Assembly (NCBI RefSeq): GCF_023898865.1
Contig: NZ_JAGSOV010000022.1
Span: 1 to 64,000 of the forward strand
Origin: Pseudonocardia humida
Lineage (GTDB): Bacteria; Actinomycetota; Actinomycetes; Mycobacteriales; Pseudonocardiaceae
Direction of reading: 5' to 3'
Length of the DNA stretch: 64,000 nt
The notes beneath the pieces are model-generated. The model saw only the letters and a list, made by a program, of their open reading frames with translations, made no database searches and had not been told where the DNA came from. This document shows positions 44,465 through 53,643 of the stretch, piece after piece (positions within the stretch are counted from its first letter, which is position 1; each line of letters opens with the position of its first letter). A program made the translations under genes and the position numbers.

Positions 44465-47253
44465 GGGTCGACGGATACGGGCGGATCGACCGTTCGCGCA
44501 CCCTGGGCTTCACCTTCGACGGCCGCAGCTACACCGGGCACCCGGGCGACACCCTGGCCTCGGCGCTGCTGGCCAACGGCGTGCACCGGATCGGGTCGAG
44601 CGTCACGCTCGGGCGGCCCCGCGGCATCAGCGCCGCCTGGTCCGAGGACGCCACCGGCCTGGTCCAGGTCGAGGAGCCCTTCCCGGAGCCGATGCTGCTG
44701 GCCACCACGGTCGAGCTGGTCGACGGGCTGGTCGCCCGCGGGCTGGGCGGGCAGGGCCGCCTCGCCGAGGTCGCCGACACCGCCCGCTACGACCGCATGC
44801 ACCACCACGTCGACACCCTGGTCGTCGGGGCCGGGCCGGCCGGGCTGCTGGCCGCGCGGGCCGCGGCCCGCCGGGGCGAGCGCGTGGCGCTGCTGGACGA
44901 CCGGCCCGAGCCCGGTGGCTCGCTCACCGGCACCGAACGCATCGACGGCCGCCCGTCGCGGGAGTTCGTCGCCGATGTCGTCGCCGAGCTCGCCACCCAC
45001 CCCGAGGTGGCGCACCTGCAGCGGACCACCGCCTTCGGCCGCTACGACGACGGGTTCGTGCTCGCCCTGCAGCACCGCACCGACCACCTCGGCGCCGACG
45101 CCCCGCGCACCCTGTCCCGCCAGCGGGTGCACCGGATCCGGGCCGGGCGCACCGTCATCGCCACCGGCGCGCACGAGCGCCCGATCGTCTTCGCCGACAA
45201 CGACCGGCCCGGGATCCTGCTCGCCGCCTCCGCGCGCGATCTCCTGCACCGCTACGGCGTGCTGGCCGGCCGCGAGGTCGTGGTGTTCACCGGCGACGAC
45301 GCCGCCTACGCTGCCGCGGTCGACCTGGCCGACGCCGGCGCCGCGGTGACGGTCGTGGAGGCCCGCCCGCAGGCGCCTGCGCACTGGGCGGGCGCGGCCG
45401 CCGACCGCGGCATCCCGGTGCTGACCGGTTCGCTGGTCGCCGGCACCGAGGGCGCGCCGGGCGACGGGCGCGTCAGCGCCGCGGTCGTCACCGGCGCCGA
45501 CGGCGCCCGGACGGTGCTCGGCTGCGACCTGCTGGCCGTCTCGGGCGGCTGGAACCCCACCGCGCACCTGTTCAGCCACGTGCGCGGCACCCTGGCCTAC
45601 GACCCGGCGCTGGGCGCGTTCCGGCCGGGCGAGGACCTCGACGGGGTCGCGGTCGTCGGGGCCGCGAACGGCACCCTCGACCTGGCCGGCTGCCTGCGCG
45701 AGGGCGCGAGCGGCGAGCGGCCGCCGTCGGCGGACGGGGAGCCCGAGCGCACCCCCGGCGCGATCGTCTGGCGGGTCGAGGGCCCGCACGACCGCCAGTT
45801 CGTCGACGTCCAGCGCGACGCCACCGTCGCCGACATCGCCCGCGCCGTGGGCGCGGGCATGCGCTCCGCCGAGCACGTCAAGCGCTACACGACCATCGGC
45901 ACCGCGCACGACCAGGGCAAGACCTCGGGCGTGCTGGCCTCGGCGATCACCGCGGAGCTGCTGGGCGTGCCGATCGAGGACCTCGGCACCACCACCTTCC
46001 GCCCGCCGTACACGCCGGTCGCGTTCGCCGCGCTGGCCGGGCGCGAGCGCGGGCAGCTGTTCGACCCCGTCCGGACGACCGCGCTGCACGCCTGGCACGT
46101 CGGGGCGGGCGCGGTGTTCGAGGACGTCGGCCAGTGGAAGCGCCCGCGCTACTACCCGCGCCCCGGCGAGGACATGGAGGCCGCGGTGCTGCGCGAGTGC
46201 GCGGCCGTGCGCGACGGCGTCGGCATCCTCGACGGCTCCACCCTCGGCAAGATCGACGTGCAGGGCCGCGACGCCGCGGTGCTGCTCGACCGCGTCTACA
46301 CGAACATGATGAGCAACCTGGCCGTCGGGCGCGTGCGCTACGGCGTGATGTGCGGCCCCGACGGCATGGTCATCGACGACGGCACCGTGCTGCGCCTGGC
46401 CGAGGACCGCTTCACGGTCATCACCACCACCGGTGGCGCGGCCAAGATCCTCGACTGGCTCGAGGAGTGGGTGCAGACCGAGTGGCCGGACCTGCGCGTG
46501 CACCTGGCCTCGGTCACCGAGCAGTGGGCGGTCTTCCCCGTCGTCGGGCCGCGCTCGCGCCATGTGATCAGCCGGCTCTTCGCCGACCTCGACGTCTCCA
46601 ACGACGCCTTCGGGTTCATGTGCTGGCGCGACACCGAGCTGGACGGGGTGCCGGTCCGGGTCGCCCGGATCAGCTTCTCCGGCGAGCTGGCCTACGAGGT
46701 CAACGTCAACGCCTGGTACGCGCCCGCCGTGTGGGAGCGGCTGCTCGCCGCCGGCGAGAAGCACGGCATCACCCCCTACGGCACCGAGACCATGCACGTC
46801 CTGCGGGCCGAGAAGGGCTACCCGATCATCGGGCAGGACACCGACGGCACCGTCACCCCGCACGACCTGGGGATGGCCTGGGCGGTGTCGAAGAAGAAGT
46901 CCGACTTCATCGGCAAGCGCTCCTTCAGCCGGGCCGAGAACACCGACCCGCTGCGCAAGCAGCTGGTCGGGCTGCTGCCCACCGACGCGCGCACCAAGAT
47001 CCCGGAGGGCTCGCAGGTGGTGGAGTTCTGCCCGGACGGCGCGCTGCCCGCGCCGCCGGTGCCGATGCTCGGGCACGTCACCTCCAGCTACCGCAGCGCC
47101 GCGCTCGGGCGCCCGTTCGCGCTGGCCCTGGTCAAGGGCGGGCGGCAGCGGGTCGGTGACGTCGTGCACGTGCCGGTCGGCGACGCCCTCGTCCCCGCCG
47201 AGATCACCTCCTCGGTCCTGGTCGACCCGGAAGGGAACCGTCGCGATGGCTGA
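44461..47253 (+). CDS. soxA: Sarcosine oxidase alpha subunit
   Basis: A 930-residue subunit. The N-terminal ferredoxin-like fold includes FTFDGRSYTGHPGDTLASALLANG. A Rossmann domain starts at TLVVGAGPAGLLAARAAARRGERVALLDD, with a second nucleotide segment ATGAHERPIVFADNDRPG. The C-terminal third is a GcvT-like folate-binding domain (RYYPRPGEDMEAAVLREC, GILDGSTLGKIDVQGRDAA, EVNVNAWYAPAVWERL, and PYGTETMHVLRAEKGYPIIGQDTDGTVTPHDLG cited by its ends). That domain passes the methyl-derived carbon to tetrahydrofolate. The GTG start overlaps soxD. The 3' end overlaps soxG by 8 bases. Confidence 0.95.
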   Translation: MRVDGYGRIDRSRTLGFTFDGRSYTGHPGDTLASALLANGVHRIGSSVTLGRPRGISAAWSEDATGLVQVEEPFPEPMLLATTVELVDGLVARGLGGQGRLAEVADTARYDRMHHHVDTLVVGAGPAGLLAARAAARRGERVALLDDRPEPGGSLTGTERIDGRPSREFVADVVAELATHPEVAHLQRTTAFGRYDDGFVLALQHRTDHLGADAPRTLSRQRVHRIRAGRTVIATGAHERPIVFADNDRPGILLAASARDLLHRYGVLAGREVVVFTGDDAAYAAAVDLADAGAAVTVVEARPQAPAHWAGAAADRGIPVLTGSLVAGTEGAPGDGRVSAAVVTGADGARTVLGCDLLAVSGGWNPTAHLFSHVRGTLAYDPALGAFRPGEDLDGVAVVGAANGTLDLAGCLREGASGERPPSADGEPERTPGAIVWRVEGPHDRQFVDVQRDATVADIARAVGAGMRSAEHVKRYTTIGTAHDQGKTSGVLASAITAELLGVPIEDLGTTTFRPPYTPVAFAALAGRERGQLFDPVRTTALHAWHVGAGAVFEDVGQWKRPRYYPRPGEDMEAAVLRECAAVRDGVGILDGSTLGKIDVQGRDAAVLLDRVYTNMMSNLAVGRVRYGVMCGPDGMVIDDGTVLRLAEDRFTVITTTGGAAKILDWLEEWVQTEWPDLRVHLASVTEQWAVFPVVGPRSRHVISRLFADLDVSNDAFGFMCWRDTELDGVPVRVARISFSGELAYEVNVNAWYAPAVWERLLAAGEKHGITPYGTETMHVLRAEKGYPIIGQDTDGTVTPHDLGMAWAVSKKKSDFIGKRSFSRAENTDPLRKQLVGLLPTDARTKIPEGSQVVEFCPDGALPAPPVPMLGHVTSSYRSAALGRPFALALVKGGRQRVGDVVHVPVGDALVPAEITSSVLVDPEGNRRDG

Positions 47254-47845
47254 CACGCTGCACCGCAGCCCCGTGCTGCGGCACCGGGAGGACGCGTTCG
47301 CCCGGCTGCCCGAGGGGCTGGAGATCGTCGCGGAGCCGGACGTCGCGCTGGCCGACCTGCGGGTGCCCGAGGGCGCCGTCGCGAGTGCGACCGGGGTCGT
47401 CGGCGTCGCGCTGCCGCTGGAGCCGAACACCTGGGTGGCCCGCCCCGGCGGCCAGGTCGTCTGGCTCGGGCCGGACGAGTGGCTGGTCAGCGACGCGGAC
47501 GAGCGCCCGGAGGCGCTGGAGGCGGCGTTGCGCGCGGCGGTCGCACCGCACGACGGCGCCGCCGTGGACGTCTCGGCCCAGCGCACCGCCGTGCGGCTGC
47601 GCGGGCGCCACGCCCGCGCCCTGCTCGCCACCGGCTGCGCCCTGGACCTGCACCCGTCGGTGTTCGGGGCGGGCCGCAGCGCGCAGACCACGCTCGGGCT
47701 GGTCGGGGTCGTGCTGCTGGCCCTCGACGACCGCGGCGAGGACTACCGGATCCTGGTGCGGCCCTCCTTCGCCGGCTACCTGGCCGACTGGCTGCTCGAC
47801 GCCGCCGTCGAGTTCGAGCCGCCCGGCCCCGCCGCGGCGCTCTGA
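47246..47845 (+). CDS. soxG: Sarcosine oxidase gamma subunit
   Basis: A 199-residue subunit of the heterotetramer. Conserved elements are LHRSPVLRHREDAFARL at the start, LPLEPNTWVARPGGQVVWLGPDEWLV, VDVSAQRTAVRLRGRHARALLATGCALDLHP (cited by its ends), and RPSFAGYLADWLLDAA near the C-terminus. The ATG at 47246 has AAGGGAA upstream and overlaps soxA. It completes the soxBDAG set, so the operon encodes a full tetrameric oxidase. The last residues EFEPPGPAAAL are a normal loose tail. Confidence 0.93.
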   Translation: MADTLHRSPVLRHREDAFARLPEGLEIVAEPDVALADLRVPEGAVASATGVVGVALPLEPNTWVARPGGQVVWLGPDEWLVSDADERPEALEAALRAAVAPHDGAAVDVSAQRTAVRLRGRHARALLATGCALDLHPSVFGAGRSAQTTLGLVGVVLLALDDRGEDYRILVRPSFAGYLADWLLDAAVEFEPPGPAAAL

Positions 47846-47879
47846 TGGCGCCCGGCGCCGAGCTCGGGCGGCACCACCC

Positions 47880-48497
47880 ATGCTCCTGACGGTCCTCGAC
47901 CTCGCCGGCATCGCCGTGTTCGCCGCCTCCGGCGCGCTGGCCGGGGTCGCGGCACGGTTGGACCTGTTCGGCGTGGTCACCGTGGCCGTGCTGACCGGGC
48001 TGGGCGGCGGCGTCATCCGCGACGTCCTGCTCGGGCTCACTCCCCCGACCAGCCTGCGCCGCTGGCCCTACCTGCTCGCCCCCGTCGTCGTCGGGCTGCT
48101 GGTGTTCGCCTTCCACACCTGGGTGACCCGGCTGCGGCGGGCCATCGAGTGGGCCGACGCCTTCGGGCTGGCCCTGTTCGCCACGGCCGGGTCCGGCGCG
48201 GCGCTGGCGGCGGGCGCCCCTGGCGTCACCGCCGTCGTGGTCGGGCTGATCACCGCGATCGGTGGCGGCGTCATCCGCGACGTCCTGGTCGGGGAGGTGC
48301 CGCAGGTGCTGCGGCGCGAGGTCTACGCGGTCCCGGCCCTGCTCGGCGCGGCCGTGGTGGTGGTCGGGCACGACATGGGGCTGCCGCCCGTCCCGGTGGC
48401 GATCGGCGCCGCGGGTCTCGTGCTCGCCGTGCGGATCGTGGCGATGCTGCGGGGTTGGAACGCCCCGCTGCCCCCGGCGCCGCGGGACCGGCCGTGA
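47880..48497 (+). CDS. TRIC/UPF0126-family membrane protein, probable glycine transporter
   Basis: A 205-residue protein of about seven helices with a two-fold internal repeat; each half has the hallmark GGGVIRDVL (at TGLGGGVIRDVLLGLTPP and TAIGGGVIRDVLVGEVPQ). This is the PF03458 (UPF0126/TRIC-like) family. Members were first compared to intracellular cation channels; fitness studies later tied several to glycine transport, as I recall. Here it lies 34 bases after soxG in an operon that makes and uses glycine, which favours glycine uptake or export. The ATG at 47880 is the family start. Confidence 0.85.
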   Translation: MLLTVLDLAGIAVFAASGALAGVAARLDLFGVVTVAVLTGLGGGVIRDVLLGLTPPTSLRRWPYLLAPVVVGLLVFAFHTWVTRLRRAIEWADAFGLALFATAGSGAALAAGAPGVTAVVVGLITAIGGGVIRDVLVGEVPQVLRREVYAVPALLGAAVVVVGHDMGLPPVPVAIGAAGLVLAVRIVAMLRGWNAPLPPAPRDRP

Positions 48498-48517
48498 TGG
48501 GGCCGGTCGGGGCGGGC

Positions 48518-49219
48518 TCAGATCACCGCGCGGATGGCCCGCTCGAACCCGGTCACGTGGTCGCGGCTGATCGTCTCCGCGGTGTCGGCCTCGCCGGCGG
48601 CGATCGCGCGCAGCAGCCCGGCGTGCTCCCCCACGTGCCGGTCGACGTGGGCGAGGCGGTCGAGGAACAGGCAGTGGATGCGCGTGGCCAGGTTGTGGTA
48701 GCGCACGAGGGTGTCCTGCAGGTGCGGGTTGCCCGCCGCGCGGTAGATCGCCCGGTGCACGCGCAGGTCCCAGCGCATCAGCTCGGTGCGGTCGACCGCC
48801 CCGGCGTCGAGCCCGCCGGTGGCCTCGGCCAGCTCGGCCAGCTCGGTGCGCATGCCGGACCCGGCCACCTCGGCCGCCCGGCGCGCGGCCAGTGGTTCGA
48901 GCTGCACCCGGATCTCGGAGATGTAGGCCAGGTCGGTGATGTCGACCCCGGTGGCGAACGTGCCCCGACGGGGGTAGGCGACCACGAGCCGGTCGACCTC
49001 CAGGCGCTTGAGCGCCTCGCGGACCGGCGTGCGCCCCACCCCCAGGGAGCTGCTCAGCGCGGCGTCGTCGATCGGGGCCATCGGCGGGATGTCCAGCATG
49101 ATCAGCCGGTCCTGGATGGCGGTGTAGGCCTGGTCGGCCAGCGATGTCGGCGCCGGCGGCGCCGTCGCGTGCTCCTGCGGGGCGGCGGTCACCCCGGCAT
49201 CGTAGTACGTGCGAACCAT
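48518..49219 (-). CDS. GntR-family regulator (FCD subfamily)
   Basis: A repressor of about 233 residues. The winged helix-turn-helix is SLADQAYTAIQDRLIMLDIPPMAPIDDAALSSSLGVGRTPVREALKRLEVDRLVVAYPRRGTFATGVD (cited by its ends), and an all-helical FCD ligand domain follows from about residue 100 (YISEIRVQLEPLAARRAAE, RWDLRVHRAIYRAAGNPHL, HVGEHAGLLRAIAAGEAD with metal-type histidines). The ATG at 49217-49219 is taken; in-frame starts at 49237 (ATG) and 49192 (GTG) are alternatives. It sits between the sarcosine operon and divergent sdaA. Palindromes at 49242-49274 are probably its own operators. Confidence 0.88.
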   Translation of the reverse strand: MVRTYYDAGVTAAPQEHATAPPAPTSLADQAYTAIQDRLIMLDIPPMAPIDDAALSSSLGVGRTPVREALKRLEVDRLVVAYPRRGTFATGVDITDLAYISEIRVQLEPLAARRAAEVAGSGMRTELAELAEATGGLDAGAVDRTELMRWDLRVHRAIYRAAGNPHLQDTLVRYHNLATRIHCLFLDRLAHVDRHVGEHAGLLRAIAAGEADTAETISRDHVTGFERAIRAVI

Positions 49220-49241
49220 CCGTAGCGACAGCGACATCCAG

Positions 49242-49274
49242 TTGATGTACCAATCGGAATGACCTGACATATCA
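49242..49274. promoter_or_regulatory. sdaA promoter with two GntR-type sites
   Basis: TTGATGTACCAA (49242-49253) and CTGACATATCAC (49265-49276) resemble TTGATATATCAG of the glyA promoter; the shared core is TGA[TC][AG]TA[TC]CA. TTGATG (-35 like) and TGACAT (-10 like) are 17 bases apart, so a bound repressor would cover both elements. Confidence 0.55.
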
Positions 49275-49297
49275 CCGGCGCACGGCAGAGGAGCGAC

Positions 49298-50671
49298 ATG
49301 ACCGTCTCGGTGTTCGACCTGTTCAAGGTCGGTGTCGGCCCGTCGAGCTCGCACACGGTCGGGCCGATGCGCGCGGCCTTCCTGTTCGCCACGAGGCTGC
49401 GGGAGTCCGGCCTGCTCGCGCGCACCGCGGCGGTCCGCTGCGAGCTGTTCGGGTCGCTCGGGGCCACCGGGCACGGCCACGGCTCGGTGAAGGCCGTGGT
49501 GCTGGGCCTGTCCGGCGAGCAGCCCCACCTCGTCGACCCCGCCGCGGCCGGCCCGGCCGTCGAGGCGGTGCGCACCGACCGGCGGCTGCGGCTCGTCGGC
49601 ACCCACGAGATCGACTTCTCGGTCGACGACGACGTCGTGCTGCACCGCCGCAAGCGGCTCGACTTCCACTCCAACGGCATGGTCTTCACCGCCGCCGACG
49701 CCGAGGGCACCGAGATCGAGCGCCGCGAGTACTACTCGGTCGGCGGCGGGTTCGTGCTCGACGAGGACGAGGCCGGCCGCCCGGTCCTGGTCGCGGACGA
49801 CACCCCGGTGCGCTACCCGTTCACCACCGGCGACGGGCTGCTCGCGCTGACCCGCGAGTCCGGGCTGCGCATCAGCGACGTCATGCTGGCCAACGAGCTG
49901 GCCCGGCGCGATGAGGACGAGATCCGTGAAGGCCTGCTGCGCATCTGGGCGGTCATGCGCGAGTGCATCGAGCGCGGCACCCGCACCGGCGGTGTGCTCC
50001 CCGGCGGGCTGAAGGTCCGCCGCCGCGCCGCGGGGCTGCGCGAGCGCCTGGAGGCCGACGCCGACCGCACCGACCCGCTGCACGCCATGGAGTGGGTCAC
50101 CCTCTCCGCGCTCGCGGTCAACGAGGAGAACGCCGCGGGCGGGCGCGTGGTCACCGCGCCGACCAACGGCGCGGCCGGGATCGTGCCCGCGGTCCTGCAC
50201 TACGCGGCGACGTTCCTGCCCTCCTTCGACGACGACGCGGTGGTGCGGTTCCTGCTCACCGCGGGCGCGATCGGGCTGCTGTTCAAGGAGAACGCCTCGA
50301 TCTCCGGGGCCGAGGTCGGCTGCCAGGGCGAGGTCGGCTCCGCCTGCTCGATGGCCGCCGGCGCGCTCGCCGAGGTCCTGGGCGGCACCCCCGAGCAGGT
50401 CGAGAACGCCGCCGAGATCGGCATCGAGCACAACCTGGGCCTGACCTGCGACCCGGTCGGCGGCCTGGTGCAGATCCCGTGCATCGAGCGCAACGCCGTC
50501 GCCTCGGTCAAGGCCATCACCGCCGCCCGGATGGCGGTGCGCGGCGACGGCACCCACCACGTGTCGCTGGACAAGGCGATCAAGACCATGCGCGAGACCG
50601 GCGCGGACATGAAGGACAAGTACAAGGAGACCGCTCGCGGCGGGCTCGCGCTCAACATCGTGGAGTGCTGA
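49298..50671 (+). CDS. sdaA: L-serine ammonia-lyase, iron-sulfur type
   Basis: A 457-residue single-chain L-serine dehydratase giving pyruvate and ammonia. N-terminal half: [45 protein letters not shown], and the ACT-like segment. C-terminal catalytic half: [41 protein letters not shown], and [21 protein letters not shown], whose cysteines hold the 4Fe-4S cluster. Length is normal. Divergent from the GntR regulator across the candidate operators. It completes the sarcosine to glycine to serine to pyruvate chain. Confidence 0.95.
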   Translation: MTVSVFDLFKVGVGPSSSHTVGPMRAAFLFATRLRESGLLARTAAVRCELFGSLGATGHGHGSVKAVVLGLSGEQPHLVDPAAAGPAVEAVRTDRRLRLVGTHEIDFSVDDDVVLHRRKRLDFHSNGMVFTAADAEGTEIERREYYSVGGGFVLDEDEAGRPVLVADDTPVRYPFTTGDGLLALTRESGLRISDVMLANELARRDEDEIREGLLRIWAVMRECIERGTRTGGVLPGGLKVRRRAAGLRERLEADADRTDPLHAMEWVTLSALAVNEENAAGGRVVTAPTNGAAGIVPAVLHYAATFLPSFDDDAVVRFLLTAGAIGLLFKENASISGAEVGCQGEVGSACSMAAGALAEVLGGTPEQVENAAEIGIEHNLGLTCDPVGGLVQIPCIERNAVASVKAITAARMAVRGDGTHHVSLDKAIKTMRETGADMKDKYKETARGGLALNIVEC

Positions 50672-50681
50672 GCCCGCCGGC

Positions 50682-51176
50682 TCAGCCCAGCACGGCGCTG
50701 ACGAACTCCTGGGCGCGTTCGCGCAGACCGGCCCGGCGCTGCTCGACGTCCGTGCCCGGCGTGGGCTTCCGCGCCGCGGTCGCCTTCTCGACCCGCACGT
50801 GCTCCGCGCACGCGAGGTCGCCGCACACGTAGGTGCCCGCGGTGTCGCCGTTGCGACCGGCGGGGCCGGGTCGCCGGGCCACGAACAGCTCCACCCGCCC
50901 GGGGGCGTGGGTGGTGCGGCACAGCGCGCACATCGCGGTCGTGCGCGCGCCCCGCTCCCCCGCCCGCAGCATGATCCCCACCGGCCCGTCGGCGCCGGGG
51001 ACGAGCAGGACGCCGCGCTCGGGCGCCTTCGGGTCGCGCCAGCCCAGCACGTCGTCGACGGAGTCGAGGTCGAGGTCGCGCACCCAGGCCGGCAGGGTCA
51101 TCCGGGCCGCCTCGCCCTTGGTCGAGTTCGCCATGGCGCCGCGGATGCGGGCTTCGGTGCTGGTCGTCCGGGTCAT
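50682..51176 (-). CDS. FBP-domain treble-clef zinc-finger protein
   Basis: A 164-residue protein. The C-terminal half has two cysteine pairs, TAMCALCRTTHAPG and GTYVCGDLACAEHVRV, in the treble-clef arrangement of FBP-type proteins, which bind translation elongation factor G or the ribosome (family knowledge). The N-terminal segment LPAWVRDLDLDSVDDVLGWRDPK and IMLRAGERGAR is typical. The ATG at 51174-51176 is used. It converges with sdaA (10 bases apart) and lies 90 bases downstream of mtnK on the same strand, so it may be a tail gene of that operon or independent. Confidence 0.8.
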   Translation of the reverse strand: MTRTTSTEARIRGAMANSTKGEAARMTLPAWVRDLDLDSVDDVLGWRDPKAPERGVLLVPGADGPVGIMLRAGERGARTTAMCALCRTTHAPGRVELFVARRPGPAGRNGDTAGTYVCGDLACAEHVRVEKATAARKPTPGTDVEQRRAGLRERAQEFVSAVLG

Positions 51177-51266
51177 CGTCCGTCCGTCGTCGGGGTCGCC
51201 TCCACCCTAGGCAGCGCGGCGACCACCCGCCTCCGGATTGCGCTGCGCATCAGCGCCGCCACGGGG

Positions 51267-52526
51267 TCAGCCGCGGGTCGCCGCCTCCCCCAGCAGCTCC
51301 CCCGCGACCTCCTCCGCCCGCCGCGGCGCGCTGTCGACCTCCCGCTCGCGCACCCACCGCCGCGCGGTCCGCAGCACCCCCCGCGCGGCGCCTTCGCGCA
51401 GCTCGGGCGGGAGCGTCTCGATGTCGGTGGTCTTGGCCAGCCCGACGATGCGCCGGGTCATCTTGGCCGCGCCGAACAGCCACGCCTCCGAGCGCCACGT
51501 GCCGAGCAGGTGCTCGCGCAGGTCGTCGCCGAACATGCGGGGGTCGACGCGCCCGTCGGTCCAGAGCCGGCGGAACTCGGCCTCGAACGCGTCCCAGGTG
51601 CGCGCGCACAGCCCCAGCGCCCACGCGGCGCGCTCGTCGTCGCCGAGCGCGGTGGCCCGGGCCGCGGCGATCACGTAGTTGCCCCACAGGGCGCCGAGGT
51701 CGAACGCCACCGGGCCGTAGAAGGCGAACTCGGGGTCGAAGGCCTTCGCCGAGTCGACCGGGCCCTGCTCGCCGTCGGCGGCGCGCACCATCACCGAGCC
51801 GGTGTGCAGGTCGCCGTGCACGAGCGCCTCGGCCCGCGTCATGAACGTCCACTTCGCCCGGCCCATGGCATCGACCATCGTGCGGTCGGCGGCCAGCTCG
51901 GCCGCGTCGCCCTCGTTGGCCGGCAGCACGCTGTTGCGCCCCGCGTCGACGTAGGGCTCGGTGAACACCAGGTCCTCGGTGATCAGGCACAGCTCGGGGT
52001 TGACGCTGCTGGCCAGGGTGGCCGCGCGCGCGGCCGCGTCCATGCCCAGCACCGAGGTGCCGAAGGCGACGGCGGCGACGTAGCGGCCCATCGCCTCGGC
52101 CGCGCCGTCGTGGCGCAGGCCGTCGTTGAGCGCCGTGCGCCAGACGCGGTGGTCGGAGAGGTCCTCGATGGCCAGGACGTAGCGGTCGGGGTCGTAGTCG
52201 TGCAGCCGGGCCACGAGCCCGGGGGCGAGCCTGCCGTGCAGCCGCAGCGACTCGGCCTCGTGGCGGGCCCGGTCGGGCCCCAGCGGCCAGCTCGGGCCGA
52301 CCAGGCGCACGTAGGGCAGGGCCTGCTTCAGCACGAGCCCGCGCCCGGCGCCGTCGGCCAGGATGAACACCAGGTTGAGGTTGCCGTCGCCGATCTCGCG
52401 CACCGAGCGGATGTCGCCGCCGTCGATGTGCTCGTGCAGCGCGGGCCGGGAGCGCACGTAGGCGGGCGCGGTCTCCGGGGTGAGCAGCTCGTAGGGCGCG
52501 TCGAGCGCCGTCTGCGTGGTCGTCAT
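51267..52526 (-). CDS. mtnK: S-methyl-5-thioribose kinase
   Basis: A 419-residue kinase of the MtnK/ChoK fold that phosphorylates 5-methylthioribose at C1. Landmarks are YELLTPETAPAYVRSRPAL, EIGDGNLNLVFIL (nucleotide loop), GLVLKQALPYVRLVGPSWPL, the catalytic loop EALVHGDLHTGSVMV (HGDxHxG), and the metal Asp in AFDPEFAFYGPVAFDLGALWGN. It ends the five-gene operon that starts with mtnA at 57421; GAGGAG is 5 bases before the ATG, and the gap after the permease gene is 22 bases. A 5-deoxyribose kinase role (DrdK-like) is also possible. Confidence 0.92.
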   Translation of the reverse strand: MTTTQTALDAPYELLTPETAPAYVRSRPALHEHIDGGDIRSVREIGDGNLNLVFILADGAGRGLVLKQALPYVRLVGPSWPLGPDRARHEAESLRLHGRLAPGLVARLHDYDPDRYVLAIEDLSDHRVWRTALNDGLRHDGAAEAMGRYVAAVAFGTSVLGMDAAARAATLASSVNPELCLITEDLVFTEPYVDAGRNSVLPANEGDAAELAADRTMVDAMGRAKWTFMTRAEALVHGDLHTGSVMVRAADGEQGPVDSAKAFDPEFAFYGPVAFDLGALWGNYVIAAARATALGDDERAAWALGLCARTWDAFEAEFRRLWTDGRVDPRMFGDDLREHLLGTWRSEAWLFGAAKMTRRIVGLAKTTDIETLPPELREGAARGVLRTARRWVREREVDSAPRRAEEVAGELLGEAATRG

Positions 52527-52548
52527 CGTCGCTCCTCGGATGGCTGGT

Positions 52549-53643
52549 TCAGATGACGGCGGCGGGCGCGTACCGGGAGCGGCGCCGCGACAGCGTGAAC
52601 GAGAACAGCAGGGCCAGCAGCAGCACGATCCCCTTGACGATGTCCTGGCCGTAGTAGGGGAAGCCGGTGATCGTCAGGCCGGTGATCAGGATGCCGATCA
52701 GGACCGCGCCCAGGATCGTGCCCCAGGCGTTGGGCCGGCCCAGGCCGAGCACCGAGGTGCCTACCAGCGCCACGGCGACGGCGTCGAGCAGCAGGGAGTT
52801 GCCCGCGCTGATGTCGCCCTGGCCGATCCGCGAGGACAGGATGAGCCCGCCGATGGCGGCGAACACCCCGGACAGCACGTAGGCCAGCGCGCGGTAGCGA
52901 CCGACCCGCACCCCGGCCAGCCGCGCGGCCTCGGGGTTGGCGCCCACCGCGTACATCAGCCGGCCCCAGCGGGTGCGGTTGAGGAAGAACCAGGTGCCCA
53001 CGGCGAGCAGGCCGACGATGACGACCGGCAGCGGCACCGGACCGAGGAACGCCCGGTCGATGGCCAGGAAGTCGGGGGTGAAGCGGCCGGGGGCCACGCT
53101 GCCGTCGCGCAGCACCATGCCCGAGGACACCGACTGGCCGTCCACCGGCACCAGCTTCAGCCCCATGATCACGAACATCGAGGCCAGCGTGGCGAGCAGG
53201 TCGGGTATCCGCAGCACCACGATGAGCAGCGCGTTCAGCGCCCCGACCAGCGCGCCCGCGAGCAGCACGACCGCGATGGCCACGCCGCCGACCTGCGCGT
53301 AGAACACCATGGCCATCGCCGAGATGGTCACCGACATGCCGGCGACCGAGCCGACCGACAGGTCGAGCCCGCCCACCACCATCGTCAGGGTCACCCCGAG
53401 CCCGACGACGGCCACCACCGAGGCGAACTTCAGCATCGAGAACAGCGTGCTCGGCTGCCGGAAGCTCTCCTCGGAGACGGCGAAGAAGACGAACAGCCCC
53501 ACCGTGATCGCGATGAACCCGTAGCGGACGGCGAACTCGCGCACGCCCGCTCCCGTTGACGGCCGTGCCACCGCCACGGCCTGCTTGTCGGGCCCGGGCG
53601 CGGTCTGCTTCGCCCCGCTCCCGTCCACCTCCGGCAGCGCCAC
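52549..53643 (-). CDS. Sugar-type ABC transporter permease (RbsC class)
   Basis: A 364-residue permease with about ten helices. Family features include VAVVGLGVTLTMVVGGLDLSVGSVAGMSVTISAMAM (the G.DLSVG motif, cited by its ends), VDGQSVSSGMVLRDGS, GRLMYAVGANPEAARLAGVRVGRYRALAYVLSGVFA (cited by its ends), LLDAVAVALVGTSVLGLGRPN and GTILGAVLIGILITGLTITG. The GTG start at 53641-53643 directly abuts the stop of the ABC ATPase gene. It forms the homodimeric channel of the operon's importer. Substrate is inferred from mtnA and mtnK in the same operon. Confidence 0.9.
   Translation of the reverse strand: MALPEVDGSGAKQTAPGPDKQAVAVARPSTGAGVREFAVRYGFIAITVGLFVFFAVSEESFRQPSTLFSMLKFASVVAVVGLGVTLTMVVGGLDLSVGSVAGMSVTISAMAMVFYAQVGGVAIAVVLLAGALVGALNALLIVVLRIPDLLATLASMFVIMGLKLVPVDGQSVSSGMVLRDGSVAPGRFTPDFLAIDRAFLGPVPLPVVIVGLLAVGTWFFLNRTRWGRLMYAVGANPEAARLAGVRVGRYRALAYVLSGVFAAIGGLILSSRIGQGDISAGNSLLLDAVAVALVGTSVLGLGRPNAWGTILGAVLIGILITGLTITGFPYYGQDIVKGIVLLLALLFSFTLSRRRSRYAPAAVI

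Noticed and set aside
44425-47691. A 1088-codon minus-strand open frame antisense to soxA
   Set aside because: Shadow of a gene with clear family motifs; no own motif or ribosome site.
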